Source: CAZRVH01 sp964608325
Lineage (GTDB): Bacteria > Patescibacteriota > Gracilibacteria > Peribacterales > Peribacteraceae
Assembly (NCBI GenBank): GCA_964608325.1
Contig: CAZSMX010000001.1
Span: 76,578-140,577, forward strand
Length of the DNA stretch: 64,000 bases
Direction of reading: 5' to 3'
In this document: positions 56,919 to 64,000 of the stretch, one piece after another
How positions within the stretch are numbered: position 1 is the stretch's first letter
Layout of the letters: every line of letters begins with the position of its first letter
Position numbers and translations under genes: made by a program
The notes under the pieces: generated by a model
The model's database searches: none
The model's input: only the letters and a program-made list of their open reading frames with translations
What the model was told of the DNA's origin: nothing

Positions 56919-57347
56919 TTACTTGGCTGCGTCTTTGGGCTTGCGGGCGCCGTAGCGGCTGCGTCCCTGCTTGCGGTTGCGCACGCCTTCCGTATCGAGC
57001 ACGCCGCGGATGATATGGTAGCGGACTCCCGGAAGATCTTTCACGCGGCCCCCGCGGACGAGGACGACGGAGTGTTCCTGCAGGTTGTGTCCTTCTCCCA
57101 TGATGTAGGCCTTCACTTCGTGTCCGTTCGTAAGGCGTACGCGGGCGATCTTGCGGAGAGCGGAGTTCGGCTTTTTCGGCGTCATGGTCGTTACTTTCAA
57201 GCAGACTCCGCGCTTGAACGGCGCGCCTTTGCGCAAGGGCACGGGGCGCATCTTCAGCGCGTTCCAGGTGTACTGGAGGGCCGGAGACTTGCTTTTCACG
57301 CGCTTATTGCGGCGTGGCTTGCGGATGAGCTGGTTGATCGTAGGCAT
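56919..57347 (-). CDS. rpsL: Ribosomal protein uS12
   Basis: 142 aa. Decoding-centre protein with the conserved TPKKPNSALRKIARVRLTNG and GEGHNLQEHSVVLVRGGRVK loops, and GVRYHIIRGVLDTEGV. The N-terminus (PTINQLIRKPRRNKR) is standard. Promoter TTTACT-17-TACTAT at 57392-57420. Confidence 0.97.
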   Translation of the reverse strand: MPTINQLIRKPRRNKRVKSKSPALQYTWNALKMRPVPLRKGAPFKRGVCLKVTTMTPKKPNSALRKIARVRLTNGHEVKAYIMGEGHNLQEHSVVLVRGGRVKDLPGVRYHIIRGVLDTEGVRNRKQGRSRYGARKPKDAAK

Positions 57348-57391
57348 TCAAATAGTTAGAAAATGTGCTCCGGGAACCCCGGGAGACCCGC

Positions 57392-57420
57392 ATAGTAATG
57401 GGTCAAAAGGCGGGAGTAAA
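57392..57420 (-). promoter_or_regulatory. Promoter of rpsL-rpsG
   Basis: TTTACT, 17-nt spacer, TACTAT; a CTCCCGGG/TCCCGGAG hairpin follows in the leader. Confidence 0.5.
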
Positions 57421-57444
57421 GGGCATTTGGCCCTCTTTCTGGCC

Positions 57445-57843
57445 TTATAGGTCCAATCCCATCATATGAATCACCACTTTTTGTCGAATTGGCTGATAGC
57501 GCCTCATAAACTCCGCGCAGCGAGCCGCTACGGGTGAATCAGGCTCTTTTCCCCGAATAAAAAAACCGGCTGCATCGGCCATCTGAACGGTACTACCTAC
57601 CGAATGCGCGGCCAGCCATGGAACAATAACGGGATCAATATCGCCCGGACCGTCGAGTCCCATATCCAACGCAGCCATAACTTTCGCCAAGGATTCGTGC
57701 CTATGAGACACATCAATCGGCTTTCTGATCATAATAGCCAATCGTTCACGCGTAGCATCAATCTCGGCGCAAAACGCGGCCGCTTCGTCGAATCGTTCGA
57801 CGGTTTTACTGCAAAACCGATGGAATGCATCAATGGAATTCAT
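57445..57843 (-). CDS. Orphan soluble protein between rpoC and rpsL
   Basis: 132 aa, no family recognised; helical (MNSIDAFHRFCSKTVERFDEAA, then FCAEIDATRERLAIMIRKP), with APWLAAHSVGSTV-like mid part. A TAGATT box (57855-57860) lies 11 nt before the ATG at 57843, favouring that start over 57864. It interrupts the usual rpoC-rpsL neighbourhood. A rpoC terminator precedes it, so it has its own promoter. Confidence 0.55.
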   Translation of the reverse strand: MNSIDAFHRFCSKTVERFDEAAAFCAEIDATRERLAIMIRKPIDVSHRHESLAKVMAALDMGLDGPGDIDPVIVPWLAAHSVGSTVQMADAAGFFIRGKEPDSPVAARCAEFMRRYQPIRQKVVIHMMGLDL

Positions 57844-57878
57844 GGAAGCACGATAATCTACCACAGAAATGGAATTTC

Positions 57879-57920
57879 AAAAAGGGCCCCCTGCCTGCCG
57901 GCAGGCAGGTTTCGGGCCCC
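57879..57920 (-). terminator. rpoC terminator carrying an inserted palindrome in its loop
   Basis: GGGCCC arms (57914-57919 and 57884-57889) followed by five T on the minus strand. The loop is occupied by the 20-bp palindrome CCTGCCTGCCGGCAGGCAGG (57890-57909). Confidence 0.85.
57890..57909. repeat. 20-bp palindrome, family C (copy 2)
   Basis: Identical to 28537-28556; located within the loop of the rpoC terminator. Confidence 0.92.
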
Positions 57921-57941
57921 TTATGATGGATGGAATGCGGA

Positions 57942-60900
57942 TTACTCGGCTTCCTCTTCCTCGGCCGCGGCGGCTGCCTCGGCTTCGGCCTCGAAGCGCT
58001 TGCGGTACACCTCTCCCGTCGGGATGAGGCGTCCGATGATCACGTTTTCCTTCAAGCCCGCGAGCATGTCGATCTTGCGGGTCGTGGCGGCGTCGACGAG
58101 GACGCGGATCGTTTCCTGGAAGGAAGCACCGGAGAGCCAGCTGTCCGTCGCGAGGGCGACGCGGGTGATACCCAGCAGGAGCTGCTCGTACGTGGCAGCC
58201 TTGGCCTTGCCCTTCGTTTCCTTGGTTATGCGATCGTTCTCGTAATCGACTTCGCCCTTGTCGGCGACTTCGCCGGACAGGAAGTTCGTGTCGCCGGCGT
58301 CGGAGACGCGGATCTTCGAGAACATCTTGCGGACGATGATTTCCAAGTGCTTGTCGTTGATCGTCTGTCCCTGGGAAGCGTAGATGTGCTGCACTTCCTG
58401 GACGACGTAGTTCTGGACGGCGTAGACGCCCTTCTTCTCAAGCAAGTCCTGGAGGTTGAAGTGACCCATGTTGAACGGATCTCCCACCCCGACTTTGCTT
58501 CCGTTCTTCACGACGATCGAATCGCGCGGTCCGAACTGGTAGGCGCGCTCCTGGAGATCGAAGTGCTTCACGCGGATGATCGCATCCGTCGCTTCGGTGA
58601 TCTGTCCCGCGAACTCGGCGCGGACAACCGACTTGTCGAACCTGGACTTCGCCAGGATCTGGCGCTCGGTGACCTTCTCGCCCTTTCCGACCGTAAGCTC
58701 GAATCCTGCGAGGAGACGGTACACGTCCTCACCCGGCTCCTCTTCATGCACGGTAACCGTCGTCTTGCCTCCGGCGTGGCTGACCTTCACGGTGCCCGCG
58801 ATATCGGAAAGCTGGGCGCTGGTGCGCGGATTGCGTGCTTCGAACAGTTCTTCCACGCGGGTAAGACCCTGCGTGATGTCGGCTCCTTCTGCGACTCCTC
58901 CCATGTGGAAGGTACGCATGGTGAGCTGCGTTCCCGGTTCTCCGATGGACTGCGCGGCGATGATACCGACCGGCGTTCCGATCTTGACCGTCTTGTTGTT
59001 TCCGAGGTCGCGTCCGTAACACTTCACGCAGATACCCGAGCGGGTCTTGCAGGTCATGACGGAGCGGAGGTCGACTTCCTGGATGTCGTGCTTCTTGAAG
59101 AGGTCGATCATGTCGGCGTCGATTTCCTCGTTGTGCTTGGCGATCGTTTCGCCGTTGATGACGATGTCGTGCGCGAGAACGCGTCCGAAGATGCGGTTCT
59201 CGAACTTCTCGCCGATGCGCTCGGATTCGGCGACGGTGATGCGGTGGCTTTCCTCGGCTCCGCAGTCTTCCTCGCGGATGACGATGTCCTGCACGGCGTC
59301 GACGAGGCGGCGCGTGAGGTATCCGGCTTCTGCCGTCTTAAGAGCGGTGTCGGACTTACCCTTGCGTCCTCCGTGCGTGGCGATGAAGTACTCGAGAACG
59401 GAGAATCCGTCCTTCAGGTTGGACTGGATCGGAAGTTCGATGGTGCGTCCGGACGGGTTGGCAACGAGTCCCTTCATACCTCCGAGCTGAGTGACCTGGC
59501 CCCAGTTTCCGCGGGCGCCGGAGTCGATCACGTACGTGATGTCATTTTCCGGTTCCGTGAGGAACTTCTTGATCATGGCGTTGGACACCTGGTTCTTCGT
59601 GTCGGACCAGATGCGGATGGCGTGGTTGTAGCGTTCGTCGGCGGTGATGAATCCCTTCCAGTAGTAGTTGTTCATCTGGCGAATCTTCTCGTTCGCTTCG
59701 CCGAGCAACGTCTTGTATTCCTCCGGAACGAGGATGTCAGCGGACGCGATGGACACTCCGGAGAGCGTGGCGTACTTGAATCCGACGTCCTTGATGCGGT
59801 CCGCGAAGAGCACGGTCTCGTCCTCGCCGGCGATTTCCAACGCCTTGGCGATGAGGTTCGAAAGGGTCTTCTTCGTCAGGGCCTTCGTGATGCGGCCGAG
59901 TCCGGCGGGCATGATCTCCTCGAAGCGCAGGCGTCCGACGGACGTCTCGACGAACGTGGAGTTGCCGCCTTCCATGACGCGCATCTTGATCTTGGCCTGG
60001 AGGTCGACGATGCCGTGGTCAAGCGCGAGGTACGCCTCATCCGGGGATCCGAAGACCATTCCTTCTCCCTTCTTTCCGTCGTGGACCTGCGTGAGGAAGT
60101 AGCAACCGAGCACCATGTCCTGGACCGGGTTGATGATCGGTTCTCCGGCGGACGGCTTGAGCACGTTGCGGGCAGACGACATGAGGTTCTTGGCCTCTTC
60201 CTGCGCCTTCTCGGAGAGCGGCACGTGGACGGCCATCTGGTCTCCGTCGAAGTCGGCGTTGAAAGCCGTGCAGGCGAGCGGGTGCAGCTGGATGGCGAGA
60301 CCTTCGATGAGCGTCGGCTTGAACGCCTGGATACCGAGGCGGTGCAGCGTCGGTGCGCGGTTGAGGAGGACGTACTTGTCCTTGATGACTTCTTCGAGGA
60401 TGTCCCACACTTCCTTCGCGCTGTCCTGGATGAGGCGCTCGGCGGCCTTCACGTTGTGCGCGAGTTCGCGGCGGATGATGGTTCCGATGACGAACGGCTT
60501 GAAGAGCTTCATGGCCATTTCCTTCGGAAGACCGCACTGGTTCAGCTTCAAGTGAGGACCGGCGACGATGACGGAGCGTCCGGAATAGTCGACGCGCTTT
60601 CCGAGGAGGTTCTGGCGGAAGCGTCCCTGCTTGCCCTTCAACATGTCGGAGAGCGAGCGGAGCTTGCGGCGGTCCCCTGCCGTGAAGAGCGTCTTTCCTC
60701 CGCGTGCGGAGTTGTTGAGCAACGTGTCGACTGCCTCCTGGAGCATGCGCTTCTCGTTGCGGCAGATGACTTCAGGCGCACCGATGGACATCAGCTTCTT
60801 GAGACGGCTGTTGCGGTTGATGACGCGGCGGTACAAATCGTTCAGGTCGGATGCGGCGAAGCGGCCTCCGTCGAGCTGCACCATCGGGCGCAGGTCGGGC

Positions 60901-61820
60901 GGCAGGACCGGCAGGCGCGTCGGGATCATCCACGAGGGATCGATACCGGCCTGGATGATGCTGTTCACGAACTTCATGCGCTTCATGATCTTCTTCAGCT
61001 TCTGTCCGCTGGACTTCTCGCGCTCGGCCTGGAGTTCCGTGGCAAGCGTCTGAAGATCAACGTTCAGGATCACTTCGCGAAGCGACTCGGCTCCGGTTCC
61101 TGCGCGGAACACGTGTCCGAACTTCATGTTCATTTCGCGGAACTTGAGCTCGGAGAGCACGCCTCCCGTGTGGAGGTTCTTGAGGTCATCAAGTGCTTCC
61201 TTGTGGTTCAGTTTGAGGGACTCGAGTTTCTCCGCCACTTCCTTGTCCAAAGCGTCGAGTTGGGCGCGCGTCGCGTTGCTTTCCGTGAGGGCCTTCTTGG
61301 CATCCTCGTATTCGCGCTGCACCTGCTTCTTGCGGTTGTCCATGCTGGCGGCGAGTTCCTTGTCAGCCTCGGCTTTCATGTCATCATTCACCGAAATGAC
61401 GATGTAGGCGGCGAAGTACACGATCTGCTCGAGCGTCTTGATCGGGAGGTCCAAAAGGAGTCCGATGCGGGACGGCGAGGAACGGAGGAACCAGATGTGG
61501 GCGATGGGCACGGCCAAGTTGATGTGGCCCATGCGCTCGCGGCGAACGATGGAGCGCGTCACTTCCACTCCGCACTTCTCGCAGACCACGCCCTTGTAGC
61601 GGATACCTTTGTACTTCCCGCAGAAGCACTGGAAGTTCTTCGTCGGTCCGAAGATACGCTCGCAGAAGAGACCGTCCGGCTCGGCACGCTGGGTGCGGTA
61701 GTTGACGGTTTCGGCCTTCGTGACTTCTCCGCGGCTCCAGCCGAGGATGTCGTCGGGGCTCGCGACGGAGAGTGCGACTGCATCGAAGGAATCGGTCGCG
61801 GATGTGGCGGGTGCTGCCAT
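57942..61820 (-). CDS. rpoC: RNA polymerase subunit beta'
   Basis: 1292 aa. Zinc-binding CFCGKYKGIRYKGVVCEKCG near residue 60, clamp and rudder regions, and the catalytic NADFDGDQM with Asp523, Asp525 and Asp527. Further on: GARGNWGQVTQLGGMKGLV (trigger-loop region), the second zinc site CKTRSGICVKCYG, and GIIAAQSIGEPGTQLTMRTFH (in two parts). A Glu/Ala-rich tail ends the chain. The start at MAAPATSATD is preferred; 14 upstream codons lack similarity. It has its own promoter (61934-61961), and rpoB is not the adjacent upstream gene. Confidence 0.97.
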   Translation of the reverse strand: MAAPATSATDSFDAVALSVASPDDILGWSRGEVTKAETVNYRTQRAEPDGLFCERIFGPTKNFQCFCGKYKGIRYKGVVCEKCGVEVTRSIVRRERMGHINLAVPIAHIWFLRSSPSRIGLLLDLPIKTLEQIVYFAAYIVISVNDDMKAEADKELAASMDNRKKQVQREYEDAKKALTESNATRAQLDALDKEVAEKLESLKLNHKEALDDLKNLHTGGVLSELKFREMNMKFGHVFRAGTGAESLREVILNVDLQTLATELQAEREKSSGQKLKKIMKRMKFVNSIIQAGIDPSWMIPTRLPVLPPDLRPMVQLDGGRFAASDLNDLYRRVINRNSRLKKLMSIGAPEVICRNEKRMLQEAVDTLLNNSARGGKTLFTAGDRRKLRSLSDMLKGKQGRFRQNLLGKRVDYSGRSVIVAGPHLKLNQCGLPKEMAMKLFKPFVIGTIIRRELAHNVKAAERLIQDSAKEVWDILEEVIKDKYVLLNRAPTLHRLGIQAFKPTLIEGLAIQLHPLACTAFNADFDGDQMAVHVPLSEKAQEEAKNLMSSARNVLKPSAGEPIINPVQDMVLGCYFLTQVHDGKKGEGMVFGSPDEAYLALDHGIVDLQAKIKMRVMEGGNSTFVETSVGRLRFEEIMPAGLGRITKALTKKTLSNLIAKALEIAGEDETVLFADRIKDVGFKYATLSGVSIASADILVPEEYKTLLGEANEKIRQMNNYYWKGFITADERYNHAIRIWSDTKNQVSNAMIKKFLTEPENDITYVIDSGARGNWGQVTQLGGMKGLVANPSGRTIELPIQSNLKDGFSVLEYFIATHGGRKGKSDTALKTAEAGYLTRRLVDAVQDIVIREEDCGAEESHRITVAESERIGEKFENRIFGRVLAHDIVINGETIAKHNEEIDADMIDLFKKHDIQEVDLRSVMTCKTRSGICVKCYGRDLGNNKTVKIGTPVGIIAAQSIGEPGTQLTMRTFHMGGVAEGADITQGLTRVEELFEARNPRTSAQLSDIAGTVKVSHAGGKTTVTVHEEEPGEDVYRLLAGFELTVGKGEKVTERQILAKSRFDKSVVRAEFAGQITEATDAIIRVKHFDLQERAYQFGPRDSIVVKNGSKVGVGDPFNMGHFNLQDLLEKKGVYAVQNYVVQEVQHIYASQGQTINDKHLEIIVRKMFSKIRVSDAGDTNFLSGEVADKGEVDYENDRITKETKGKAKAATYEQLLLGITRVALATDSWLSGASFQETIRVLVDAATTRKIDMLAGLKENVIIGRLIPTGEVYRKRFEAEAEAAAAAEEEEAE

Positions 61821-61933
61821 ATAATAAGGAAGAGAAAGGGGTGAATAAGTGCGGTTTTTCACGCACGAAACTCCGCTGCTCCCCTGCCCTACTCGTCTTA
61901 AATAGGGGGAGGAACACCGGAAATGTTGACCCG

Positions 61934-61961
61934 ATTATAGGCCCCGGTACGTTTTACGCAA
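61934..61961 (-). promoter_or_regulatory. Promoter of rpoC
   Basis: TTGCGT, 16-nt spacer, TATAAT; leader of about 107 nt without a Shine-Dalgarno. Confidence 0.65.
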
Positions 61962-61982
61962 GGATATTTTCCAGGTTTTTGC

Positions 61983-64000
61983 TCACGCCAGCTTCTTATT
62001 CGCCAATTCCAAGAGTTTACCTTGGATGGACTGGGTGGACTGCGTGCAATCGATGAATAACGCCTTCGAGTCGGCCTCTTCGGCGTCCTGGGTGGACACC
62101 ATAAGCGAGTAGCCACTGTTCCGGATCGCGTCTTTCTGTTCCGGCAAAAGCAAAGAGTATGCCAAAGTCAGGCTTTTCATGCCGGACGAAGCGAGCTTCT
62201 GAAAGTCCCCGTTGCGGTACGGGCGCATCGCACCGATGTACTGGTCAACTTCCACCGGGGCGTTCCACTCCTTGCCCAACTTCTCTACGTCGGAATGCAA
62301 GCCGACGCACATCTTCATTTCCTCGATGTTCGCATGCAGGTTGCGCGCCATGGCCGCCTCATCCTCGTTCACGTCGACGTAGATCCTCAACGTGGAAACC
62401 CCCGACTTGTCGCCAAGCAAAATCTTGGAACTCAGGTCGCCGTTCTGGTAATCCTTGTACGCTCTGAGGAACGCGGTGTCGGCCGGCGGCAACGTCTTCA
62501 GTACGTTTTCGATCTTCACCAGGCTGTTTCTCACGGAAGAATACTGGTCATCCGGCACGATGGCGTCGAGATCCAATCCGTACTTGTTGCCGAGGGCGAT
62601 TGCATCGTCACTCAGTTTCTTGGTTTGTTCGGGCGTCGGCTTGATGACGTTGACCTGCTCGGCTCCGGGCAACTGTGCGGGTGCATCCGGCACGCCCTGA
62701 CCTTCCTTGGCTGCAGGCACTTTGGAAGCGAGATATTTTTCGATCGTTTGGAGAACCGGCTTCAGGAGATTTTTCTCCCTGGCAGTTCCGTTCTTATATT
62801 CATCACGCAGATCGATCGCCTCTTTCTTCGTCAGAAGCAATCCGTTGTCGTTTACGTTTTTCGCGAAGTCGGCTGCCACTTGGATTTCGCCGGCTTTGAT
62901 ACCCAGGATCTGATTGAGCTGCGATTTGCGGTTGATATTACTGTCATCAAGACTGTCCTTCAGTAAGGCATCAATTAATGGCTGTGCTTCGGTAATGACG
63001 TCGCTCTTTTCCACCCCTGCGGACTGCGGTTTTTCTGGAGCGACCGGGGCCTGTTTCGCCTCGGGAGGCGCGGGGATGACCAGATCGCCATCTTTGGGTC
63101 CCGGGGTTCCGCCAGGCTTGATTTGCGGTCCGGCAGGCTGCTGTTCCGCGGGCGGCTGAACCGGCGCGGGTTTCTCCTCTTCGTTCGGAACGTTCTCGAT
63201 TTTCTGGACGAATTGCGGTTCCGGATTTTTTTTCACGAAATCGACGTATGCGCGGAGCTGCTCGTTCACGCGATCCTGGTCAGGATCGTTCGGAAGCGCG
63301 AAGCCGTTTGCATTCGGGAAGTTCGTGCCCGGCATGGAAATCGTTCTTCCCATGACAAGCTTGTAGTCTTCGTCGCCGAGCGATCCCAAGGCCACGTTGA
63401 GCTTGTTCCAGGTATCGTCCTTCAACCATGCTTCATCTACCTTGATGTTCAGGCGATCGAGCGTCGCCTTGAACGTATCGAGTGAAAGCCTCTGCTTTTC
63501 CGGCTGCTTGTTTTCAACTGGCTGCTGTTGCTGCACGGGTTGCTTCTCCTGCTGGTTCGGGGCAACCGGCTGCTGGACAGGCTGTTGCTGCTGTTGATTC
63601 CCAGCCGCGGGCTGCTGCTTCTCTTTGAAGAGCTCCGCGTACTCCGCGTCAAATTCCTTATAAGTAAGTGCTTTACCTCCCGGGAAAGACCATCTTCCCG
63701 ACACGTTATCATACTGGCTTAAGCCCGCATTCGGGGAATATGCCTGGACGATATAATCGCCTTTGGCATTCCTTGCACCAGTTCTGTACATGAATACGCC
63801 ACCCTTTCCATCAGGCGCCGCAGTCGGGATTTTACCCCACGTACCGATAGGCAGTTCACCAGCCTCCTTGTACTTCTGACGTTCGACGGCGAGCTGCATG
63901 GGATCGACAGGCGGAAGTCCTTTGACTTCAAAATCCCTGCGCTCGTGGATGATGCGCCTCTTCGTAGTGGGTCCGGGCACATCGTATCCTGCTTCGCTCC
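61983..64000 (-). CDS. Orphan Gln/Pro-rich protein, N-terminus beyond the window
   Basis: At least 672 codons, open to the window edge; an internal GTG at 63980 is unlikely to be the start because similar sequence continues beyond it. N-terminal part charged (RRIIHERRDFEVKGLPPVDP), then Gln/Pro repeats (QQQQQPVQQPVAPNQQEKQP), a helical domain, a Pro-rich linker (KPAPVQPPAEQQPAGPQIKP), and a long helical C-terminal region with LRIYVDVNEDEAAMARNLHA. No signal or membrane segment in the visible part. Linker style resembles the 6381-8264 protein. Function unknown. Confidence 0.75.
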   Translation of the reverse strand, partial: SEAGYDVPGPTTKRRIIHERRDFEVKGLPPVDPMQLAVERQKYKEAGELPIGTWGKIPTAAPDGKGGVFMYRTGARNAKGDYIVQAYSPNAGLSQYDNVSGRWSFPGGKALTYKEFDAEYAELFKEKQQPAAGNQQQQQPVQQPVAPNQQEKQPVQQQQPVENKQPEKQRLSLDTFKATLDRLNIKVDEAWLKDDTWNKLNVALGSLGDEDYKLVMGRTISMPGTNFPNANGFALPNDPDQDRVNEQLRAYVDFVKKNPEPQFVQKIENVPNEEEKPAPVQPPAEQQPAGPQIKPGGTPGPKDGDLVIPAPPEAKQAPVAPEKPQSAGVEKSDVITEAQPLIDALLKDSLDDSNINRKSQLNQILGIKAGEIQVAADFAKNVNDNGLLLTKKEAIDLRDEYKNGTAREKNLLKPVLQTIEKYLASKVPAAKEGQGVPDAPAQLPGAEQVNVIKPTPEQTKKLSDDAIALGNKYGLDLDAIVPDDQYSSVRNSLVKIENVLKTLPPADTAFLRAYKDYQNGDLSSKILLGDKSGVSTLRIYVDVNEDEAAMARNLHANIEEMKMCVGLHSDVEKLGKEWNAPVEVDQYIGAMRPYRNGDFQKLASSGMKSLTLAYSLLLPEQKDAIRNSGYSLMVSTQDAEEADSKALFIDCTQSTQSIQGKLLELANKKLA

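Noticed and set aside
57930..61844. 1304-codon plus-strand open frame antisense to rpoC
   Set aside because: Very acidic, Val/Leu/Asp-rich shadow; rpoC on the minus strand is certain.

Overview
The window is a 64 kb piece of a G+C-rich bacterial chromosome using the standard code: TGA is a normal stop, for example at the ends of rpsB and the eRF1-like gene. Housekeeping genes are sparse and scattered. They include hisS, gyrB, a single-chain glycyl-tRNA synthetase, rpsB-tsf, ychF, fusA, rpsG, rpsL and rpoC, mixed with many orphan proteins. Large secreted repeat proteins, a sortase and a CtpA protease that both carry SLH-like modules, a protein O-mannosylation cluster, a VirD4-like ATPase and a B12-dependent ribonucleotide reductase point to a member of the Candidate Phyla Radiation (Patescibacteria), most likely a Peregrinibacteria/Peribacteria-type lineage. 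That placement is inference from gene content. The sequence is a scaffold with two 100-N gaps; the second is an assembly artefact inside tsf.

Layout. 1-4.2 kb: the 5' part of a giant DUF11/SpaA-like surface protein (minus). 4.5-8.3 kb: three orphan membrane or coiled-coil proteins. 8.3-12.5 kb: hisS and gyrB converging on a shared terminator, then an orphan. 12.6-17.9 kb (minus): a bS21-like fragment at a gap, an eRF1-like protein, SLH-CtpA, PrsW and a small protein. 18.0-22.9 kb: PMT-type mannosyltransferase, a GT87-like enzyme, a DPM1-like GT2 and another GT39-like enzyme. 23.0-28.4 kb: glyS, a free-standing RNA gene resembling the L1-stalk part of 23S rRNA, an orphan, and rpsB-tsf. 28.6-37.0 kb: DUF4215 Cys-rich protein, response regulator plus PNPOx-like protein, PLD/cardiolipin synthase, VirD4-like ATPase, DUF559 and SLH-sortase. 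37.2-48.3 kb: ychF, four-helix-bundle and RNHCP proteins, small proteins, nrdJ, a flavin reductase, a TrpR-like regulator, HtrA protease and an M23 peptidase. 48.3-52.2 kb: an Ig-like/MBG surface protein and two tiny genes. 52.4-64 kb: a dispersed str/rpo cluster (fusA ... rpsG, rpsL ... rpoC) interrupted by orphans, then an orphan that runs off the window.

How the genes fit together. Much of the window serves the cell surface: secretion and anchoring of repeat proteins (DUF11, DUF4215, Ig/MBG, sortase), their probable O-mannosylation (GT2 making the lipid-linked sugar, PMT-type enzymes using it) and envelope proteolysis (CtpA, PrsW, HtrA, M23). The rest is translation, transcription and nucleotide metabolism.

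Two gene-expression styles coexist. At least fifteen genes have a -10 box only 6-11 nt before the ATG, so their mRNAs should be leaderless or nearly so. A second set of mostly orphan genes has near-consensus TTGACA/TATAAT promoters and, in most, a strong Shine-Dalgarno, sometimes with a hairpin-bearing leader. The most unusual object is the RNA at 24427-24681: it has a promoter, a self-pairing 5'/3' helix, a terminator and clear 23S domain V signatures.
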